In this document: positions 5,802 through 9,436 of the stretch, in pieces
Numbering within the stretch: position 1 is the first letter of the stretch
Layout: each line of letters opens with the position of its first letter
Source: Fidelibacterota bacterium
Lineage (GTDB): Bacteria; Fidelibacterota; UBA2242
Direction of reading: 5' to 3'
Assembly: GCA_016936335.1 (NCBI GenBank)
Contig: JAFGXZ010000047.1
Location: forward strand, 1 to 9,436
DNA length: 9,436 nucleotides
The notes under the pieces: generated by a model
Seen by the model: only the letters and a program-made list of their open reading frames with translations
Database searches by the model: none
What the model was told of the DNA's origin: nothing
Position numbers and translations under genes: made by a program

Positions 5802-8800
5802 TTGGAATCGAAAACAGAAAATTTATGTGATGATAAGATTGCGATTGAACAAATTGATCGATCCTTCCTGGTTTCAGCATCAGCCGGAACCGGCAAAACC
5901 AGGGTTCTGGTAAATCGCGCTATTAATATTCTTCAGCGAACGAATACAACAATTAATGAACTTGTGGCAATTACTTTCACTGAAAAAGCGGCAGCTGAAA
6001 TGAAGGAACGGATTCGCTATTCCCTTCGATCACTCAATCAGTCAACAGCGAATATCGGTGAAAATTTACTGGACCAACTAAATTCGGCCCCAATTTCGAC
6101 AATTCACAGTTTTTGTGCCAGAGTGCTCCAGGAAAATAGTGAAGAAATCGGTATCGATCCGCAATTCAGAATTATCGATGAAGTGGAAGAATTGATACTG
6201 CGCAAGGAAACTCTGGAAAATTTTCTCCATAAAGAACTGAACAAACCGGATTCACCAGTCCAGGCGTTAATGAACTATTTTGATCTGCTTCATATTCGTG
6301 AAATGCTGAACATCCTCTGGCAGAATCAAGTTGATTTTGCAGAACTGCTAAAAATCAATTCAACATCCACCCAGACCGACATCTATTCTCAGACTAAACA
6401 TTATTATCAGCAATATACGTTAACATTATTACAAGAGGCATTTTCGACAAACGCCGTTGTCGATGCCTGCAAGTTTCTGGAATTGCACAATGCCAGTGAT
6501 TCTGATGACAAACTTCATTGTGCCAAAACGATTTTATTGAACGCGATTGAAAAGGTCAAAAACGGCCGGATTCCCGGTGAATTGAGAGATGGTTCTTTAA
6601 GTAAAGCGTTCAGTCTGAATAATAGAGGGCAAAAAAGCAAATGGGGAAATGAACTGGAAGAGATGCGTGAAAAGCACCATTTTCTTCGGTCGGTTTGGGA
6701 TAGCATTAAGGATCGCTTGTTTGCATTTGATGATGAGCTGGAGCAAAAAAATGCCTCATTACTGGTCAATTTTTCACAAATTGCATTGCTCTGGATTGAT
6801 TATTACCGAAAGGTACTCAATAGTGAAAGTGCAGTTGATTTCAATGGACTGGAAATCTTGACAGAAATCTTTTTCAAATCAAAAAGTGAGACTGCCAGAG
6901 CATATGCTAATCGATTTAAACACCTCTTGGTTGATGAATTCCAGGATATCAGCCCGGTCCAGGATCGGATATTAACCGCCATCTGCAGTTTGAATCCGTC
7001 GCTGATAACCTTTTATGTGGGTGATGAAAAACAGTCGATTTATCGTTTTCGCGGCGCCGAAGTGGAAATATTTAACGGCTACAGACATCAAAAACCACTG
7101 CTGTATCTCGCCAAAAATTATCGCAGCATCAAAGCTCTGAATGATTTCTTCAACTACTTTTTTGAATTTCTTTTTAATCGTCCGGAGACAGTCCCCGAAT
7201 ACGATGTACGCTATGATAAACCCGTTGATTCTCACGACAAAACAAAAACGAAAAACACACCGGTTCAACTGCTGTTGGTTAAACCGGATGAAGGAGATGA
7301 TGAGACATTTTCAGGTCTGTCGGAAATCGATGCAGAATTTATAAATGTCATCAATGGTATAAAAAACCTTTGCGGACAGGAAATTATTAAGAATAAAGAC
7401 GGATTTTTACGAAAACCGGAGTGGCGGGATTTTACAATTTTATTGCGATCTCGGACGCACCAGGAGAACCTGGAACGTGTTCTGAACCAGGCAGGGGTGC
7501 CGTATTATGTCAGTTCGGGCGTTGGGTTTTATGAGCGTCGCGAAGTGCTGGATGTTCTCAATTTTTTGCGAATTTTGATTAACTGGTATGATGAAGTTGC
7601 CCTCATTGGAACACTGCGTTCACCAATGATCGGAATGAGTGACGATACCCTGATGGCACTTGCGACAGAAAACGGTTTGATGGATGGTATTCAAAAATTA
7701 ATTAATAAAGATAAAGAGTATCAGAAATCGCTGGATTCCGAAATCGTTGTACAATTTCAGAAATTTCTTGATTTGTACAATCAGATTCATGAAAAAATGA
7801 CTTCTCTGACAACGGCCGAATTGCTTCAGACAATATTGGAATCGACGGGATATCTCGCTGTACTTGCCGCTTTTCCTGATGAGAAACAGAGCATTGCCAA
7901 TGTATTGAAACTCGTGGACCTGGCTATTGAATGGAGTATTTCACAAGATATCAGTCCGATAGATTATATTCGACGGATTCAACTTTATCAAAGCATGCAA
8001 GTCCGTGAAGGGGAAGCCAATCTCAGTTCGGAAATCGAAAACAGTATTACCATTATGACAATCCATGCCGCAAAGGGATTAGCATTCCCGATTGTCGTTA
8101 TTCCTGAATTGGCGGCGAAACGCAGGAGTAGTTACAGCCGGCTTTTATGTGACAATTCCGGTCATATTGCGTTCAGTCTAAAGACAGTCTTTGATGATAA
8201 TCGCGGGTTTTATTATCAACTTCTGTCTCAAATAGAAAGAGACCGGGAAGCTGCCGAGGAAAAACGTATACTGTATGTTGCAGCCACCCGGGCAGAATCC
8301 TACTTGTTGTTATCGGCGATTAACAAATCGGCAACCGGCTCAGGATCCTTATGGTCAAATCTTAAATCCTTTTTTAGTACAGACAATTCCGGTGTTCAGA
8401 TATCTGAGTGTTCAATGTCAGAAGCAGTGGAATTATATGCTGGTTTTCAAAAAGATTCAACGGATATTCAACAACCACTGACTTCTGACCAGAAAGAGCA
8501 AATACAACGGCTGATCCGTCCATTACCGGTGAGGAAGCAATTTAAGAAAGTAACCCCGACCGCCTTTGCGGCCTGGATAAACCGGACTCTCGGAGAAATA
8601 CCTTCTTATGAAAAATACCAATTCACCGGAAATATATTTGAGTCTGTTACATCATTATCAGCATTGGAAATCGGGACGATTATTCATCAGGCTTTTGCAT
8701 GGTGGGATTTTCGGAAGATTGAAATGCTAAGCGCATACACCGAACAATTAATGAAGCCTTACTCTATCGACGTTAAAGAAGAGCAAAAAATGCAGGAGCT

Positions 8801-9200
8801 GTTTGTACAATGGGGTCAAAAATTTTTACATGCTGAAAACGCGCTTTCAAGGTATATCGAAGAGTCCGTTGCGGTTTTCCGGGAAATTGATATAAGTGCC
8901 TGGCTTTTTGATACCCTGATAGAAGGTAAAATCGATTTATTGCTGAAAACAAAAAACGATCAATATATCATTGTGGATTTCAAATCCGATCATATTCGGG
9001 ATTATCCCGATAGTGCAACAATGACAAAGTACAACGCCCAGCTGGATCTCTATGCCCTGATGCTGAATCGCTGGTCGAAACTTGATGTGATTAAAACGTG
9101 TCTGTATTTCATTCGGAATGGTTTACTGATTGAGCAGGAAATGAGTTCGGATATCATTCGGAAAACGGAATCTCAGCTGCAGGATTTTATTCAATCCTGA
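5802..9200 (+). CDS. addA: AddA: UvrD/Rep-family helicase with C-terminal PD-(D/E)XK nuclease
   Basis: This is the ATP-driven 3'-5' motor of AddAB, which feeds DNA ends to both nuclease domains in double-strand-break repair. The 1132 residues are slightly short for AddA (about 1230 in B. subtilis). Superfamily 1 motifs occur in order: Walker A SASAGTGKT (25-33), Ia VAITFTEKAAAEM (55-67), THSF-like ISTIHSFC (98-105), Walker B LLVDEFQD (375-382), III VGDEKQSIYRFRGAE (406-420), IV YLAKNYRS (435-442), V TIMTIHAAKGLAF (750-762), VI ILYVAATRAE (823-832). The nuclease has H962 (IGTIIHQAF), D1045 (GKIDLLL), D1059 and K1061 (IIVDFK), and Q1080/Y1084 (QLDLYAL). All catalytic residues look intact. The Q-motif glutamine is not obvious: DDKIAIEQID precedes Walker A. 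The start is TTG with AAGGA six bases upstream. addB lies beyond an antisense gene, so addA is probably transcribed alone. Confidence 0.94.
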   Translation: MESKTENLCDDKIAIEQIDRSFLVSASAGTGKTRVLVNRAINILQRTNTTINELVAITFTEKAAAEMKERIRYSLRSLNQSTANIGENLLDQLNSAPISTIHSFCARVLQENSEEIGIDPQFRIIDEVEELILRKETLENFLHKELNKPDSPVQALMNYFDLLHIREMLNILWQNQVDFAELLKINSTSTQTDIYSQTKHYYQQYTLTLLQEAFSTNAVVDACKFLELHNASDSDDKLHCAKTILLNAIEKVKNGRIPGELRDGSLSKAFSLNNRGQKSKWGNELEEMREKHHFLRSVWDSIKDRLFAFDDELEQKNASLLVNFSQIALLWIDYYRKVLNSESAVDFNGLEILTEIFFKSKSETARAYANRFKHLLVDEFQDISPVQDRILTAICSLNPSLITFYVGDEKQSIYRFRGAEVEIFNGYRHQKPLLYLAKNYRSIKALNDFFNYFFEFLFNRPETVPEYDVRYDKPVDSHDKTKTKNTPVQLLLVKPDEGDDETFSGLSEIDAEFINVINGIKNLCGQEIIKNKDGFLRKPEWRDFTILLRSRTHQENLERVLNQAGVPYYVSSGVGFYERREVLDVLNFLRILINWYDEVALIGTLRSPMIGMSDDTLMALATENGLMDGIQKLINKDKEYQKSLDSEIVVQFQKFLDLYNQIHEKMTSLTTAELLQTILESTGYLAVLAAFPDEKQSIANVLKLVDLAIEWSISQDISPIDYIRRIQLYQSMQVREGEANLSSEIENSITIMTIHAAKGLAFPIVVIPELAAKRRSSYSRLLCDNSGHIAFSLKTVFDDNRGFYYQLLSQIERDREAAEEKRILYVAATRAESYLLLSAINKSATGSGSLWSNLKSFFSTDNSGVQISECSMSEAVELYAGFQKDSTDIQQPLTSDQKEQIQRLIRPLPVRKQFKKVTPTAFAAWINRTLGEIPSYEKYQFTGNIFESVTSLSALEIGTIIHQAFAWWDFRKIEMLSAYTEQLMKPYSIDVKEEQKMQELFVQWGQKFLHAENALSRYIEESVAVFREIDISAWLFDTLIEGKIDLLLKTKNDQYIIVDFKSDHIRDYPDSATMTKYNAQLDLYALMLNRWSKLDVIKTCLYFIRNGLLIEQEMSSDIIRKTESQLQDFIQS

Positions 9201-9220
9201 AAATCAGTGGAAATTTTTTT
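9180..9220 (+). terminator. Possible addA terminator overlapping its stop codon
   Basis: CAGGATT (9180-9186) and AATCCTG (9193-9199) form a perfect 7-bp stem with a 6-nt loop, overlapping the last addA codons and the TGA stop. A run of seven T (9214-9220) follows, but 14 nt beyond the stem, too far for a standard intrinsic terminator. A smaller CTGA/TCAG stem (9197-9207) lies closer to the T run. The 26-bp gap to the convergent symporter gene leaves little other room for a terminator. Confidence 0.33.
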
Positions 9221-9226
9221 AAGATA

Positions 9227-9436
9227 TTAATCGATTAGTTTTTCATTATGGGCAACGGCATATGTACAGACCATATCGCCGGTGACATTATTGGCGGTTT
9301 CGAACATATCGAGGATTGGATTAATGCCCATAGCCAATGCAACGATAACAGCGGTCTGAGTGCTGTCCAGGCCCATTGTCTGCAGAATAATAAACAACAG
9401 CATGATGCTGCCGCCGGGAACACCACCGGCGCCAAT
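9227..9436 (-). CDS. DAACS-family cation-coupled amino-acid/dicarboxylate symporter, C-terminal part
   Basis: The frame is open from the window edge and stops at TAA (9229-9227), giving the last 69 residues of an inner-membrane transporter; the start lies outside. GGVPGGSIMLLFIIL matches the tip and second arm of hairpin HP2, and INPILDMFETANNVTGD matches transmembrane helix 8 of GltP/GltPh-type symporters. Compared with GltPh (from memory), D394, T398, N401 and the sodium-binding D405 are kept (fragment residues D43, T47, N50, D54). The Arg at 397, which binds the acidic side chain of the substrate, is Glu here (E46), and D390 is Asn (N39). This makes glutamate or aspartate an unlikely substrate; a neutral or basic one is more plausible, by inference. 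A second frame open across the same bases (9235-9435) gives a protein with no family resemblance and is rejected. It converges on addA across 26 bp. Confidence 0.88.
   Translation of the reverse strand: MGAGGVPGGSIMLLFIILQTMGLDSTQTAVIVALAMGINPILDMFETANNVTGDMVCTYAVAHNEKLID

Noticed and set aside
1062..9200. The addB-kinase-addA cluster as a new defence or mobile system
   Set aside because: AddA and AddB are ordinary repair subunits with intact motifs, the middle gene is a lipid-type kinase, and there are no phage, toxin, integrase or terminal-repeat signs.
9235..9435. Open minus-strand frame at the right edge
   Set aside because: The neighbouring frame (9227-9436) reads a clear DAACS symporter C-terminus; this one is its out-of-frame shadow.
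1..9436. tRNA, rRNA, CRISPR array or insertion sequence
   Set aside because: Reading both strands showed no repeat-spacer pattern, no tRNA-like cloverleaf and no transposase; non-coding DNA totals only about 0.5 kb.

Overview
The window is a bacterial chromosomal segment of roughly mid-40s percent GC (estimated by eye), with tightly packed genes and Shine-Dalgarno-like sites ahead of three of the four genes that start here. The gene set, and a U32 C-terminal domain resembling those I associate with the Bacteroidota/Ignavibacteria/Marinimicrobia/Calditrichota range, point loosely to the FCB superphylum. The purine-rich ribosome sites argue against a typical Bacteroidota genome. This placement is inference; no rRNA or phylogenetic marker is present to settle it.

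Layout: (1) 1-378 (+), the C-terminal end of a U32 peptidase-family protein, a family that includes RNA-hydroxylation enzymes. (2) 457-726 (-), a small single-RRM RNA-binding protein, convergent with the U32 gene across a 78-bp gap that holds a short hairpin. (3) 727-1061, a 335-bp divergent control region. (4) 1062-4220 (+), AddB, the nuclease and Fe-S subunit of the AddAB helicase-nuclease. (5) 4222-5730 (-), a 502-residue membrane protein that fuses a phytol/dolichol-kinase-like domain to a DUF92 (VTE6-like) domain. (6) 5731-5801, a 71-bp divergent control region with interleaved promoter-like elements. (7) 5802-9200 (+), AddA, the motor helicase plus nuclease subunit. (8) 9227-9436 (-), the C-terminal end of a DAACS-family sodium/cation-coupled amino-acid or dicarboxylate symporter.

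AddA and AddB should form one heterodimer that resects double-strand DNA breaks for RecA-dependent repair. Both appear catalytically intact: AddA has all the helicase motifs and a D...DxK nuclease, and AddB has a D...ExK nuclease and the Fe-S cysteines. Their genes are not in one operon. The lipid-kinase-like fusion gene lies antisense between them, its stop codon one base from that of addB and its start 71 bp from that of addA, so the two subunits probably have separate promoters.

The most interesting items are the split addB/addA locus, the predicted two-step isoprenoid-alcohol kinase fusion, an atypical C-x4-C-x5-C spacing in the AddB Fe-S motif, and a Glu in place of the substrate-binding Arg in the last helix of the symporter. 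I see no mobile element, CRISPR array, tRNA or rRNA, and no clearly new defence system.
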